In this document: positions 63,966 to 64,000 of the stretch, one piece after another | Layout: the number at the start of each line of letters is the position of its first letter | Numbering within the stretch: position 1 is the stretch's first letter | Assembly (NCBI GenBank): GCA_037893225.1 | Contig: JAZGUH010000071.1 | Coordinates: 186,001-250,000 of the forward strand | DNA length: 64,000 bases | Direction: 5' to 3' | Source of the DNA: Hippasteria phrygiana | Taxonomy: Eukaryota; Echinodermata; Asteroidea; Valvatida; Goniasteridae | The notes under the pieces: generated by a model | Seen by the model: only the letters and a program-made list of their open reading frames with translations | What the model was told of the DNA's origin: nothing | Database searches by the model: none | Made by a program: the position numbers and the translations under genes

Positions 63966-63974
63966 ATATCCTTT
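63966..63974 (+). promoter_or_regulatory. U12-type AT-AC 5' splice site (ATATCCTTT)
   Basis: A perfect match to the minor-spliceosome 5' splice-site consensus, placed exactly where conserved Cav proteins continue K-P-F-E after ...EW. The exon leaves two bases (AA) of the Lys codon. AT-AC introns at this place are known from voltage-gated ion-channel genes. No GT donor is available nearby. Confidence 0.88.
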
Positions 63975-64000
63975 TTGAAATTATGTGTTGTTCAGTTTTT

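Noticed and set aside
63966..63980. Stop codon after ...WKYPF as the true end of the last frame
   Set aside because: The ATATCCTTT U12 donor explains the break; conserved Cav proteins continue from ...EWK with PFE.
1..64000. A new defence, biosynthetic or CRISPR-like system
   Set aside because: Nothing of that kind is present; the window is ordinary eukaryotic genes in a transposon-rich background.

Overview
The window is invertebrate deuterostome DNA, most likely from an echinoderm and probably a sea star. Genes are split by GT-AG introns of up to about 21 kb. The introns and spacers are AT-rich, full of ACATGTA-type words and packed with short inverted-repeat transposons and tRNA-derived SINEs. 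One of these, with GGGCCAATTTC ends, resembles a family I associate with asteroid genomes. No plasmid, phage, operon or CRISPR feature is present. The echinoderm assignment is inference; no species-specific marker was available.

Layout. (1) 874-12.3 kb, minus strand: a five-coding-exon gene for a 1,342-residue protein with MATH-like beta-sandwich repeats, a short coiled coil, a long Ser/Thr/Pro-rich region with an SH3-type proline motif, and a polyglutamine C-terminus. I do not recognise an orthologue. A composite SINE array with a 15-bp target duplication sits in its fourth coding intron. A MITE end forms the 5' splice site of its 90-nt second coding exon. (2) 12.3-29 kb: no confident gene, many MITEs and homopolymer tracts, and one weak candidate first exon at 17234. 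(3) 29366-59278, minus strand: the complete gene for the decapping activator DCP1, with eight coding exons whose phases all agree. It has an N-terminal EVH1 domain, a short helical motif and a C-terminal trimerisation helix. Its second intron is about 19.9 kb and hosts most of the mobile elements. (4) 59893-60078, minus strand: the last exon of an unidentified membrane protein, lying just upstream of the DCP1 start. (5) 60834-64000, plus strand: the 5' end of an L-type (Cav1) voltage-gated calcium-channel alpha-1 subunit gene. It has a probable 19-nt first coding exon, then an exon that ends at a textbook U12-type AT-AC donor.

The genes are ordinary eukaryotic neighbours with no evident shared pathway: an mRNA-decay cofactor, an ion channel, a scaffold-like MATH protein and a fragment of a membrane protein. 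The most distinctive content is mobile-element biology. It includes a family with TTAA targets and telomere-like CCCTAACCC ends at up to eight sites, a MITE-supplied splice donor, and a Tigger/pogo-like element with a foldback nested inside it.
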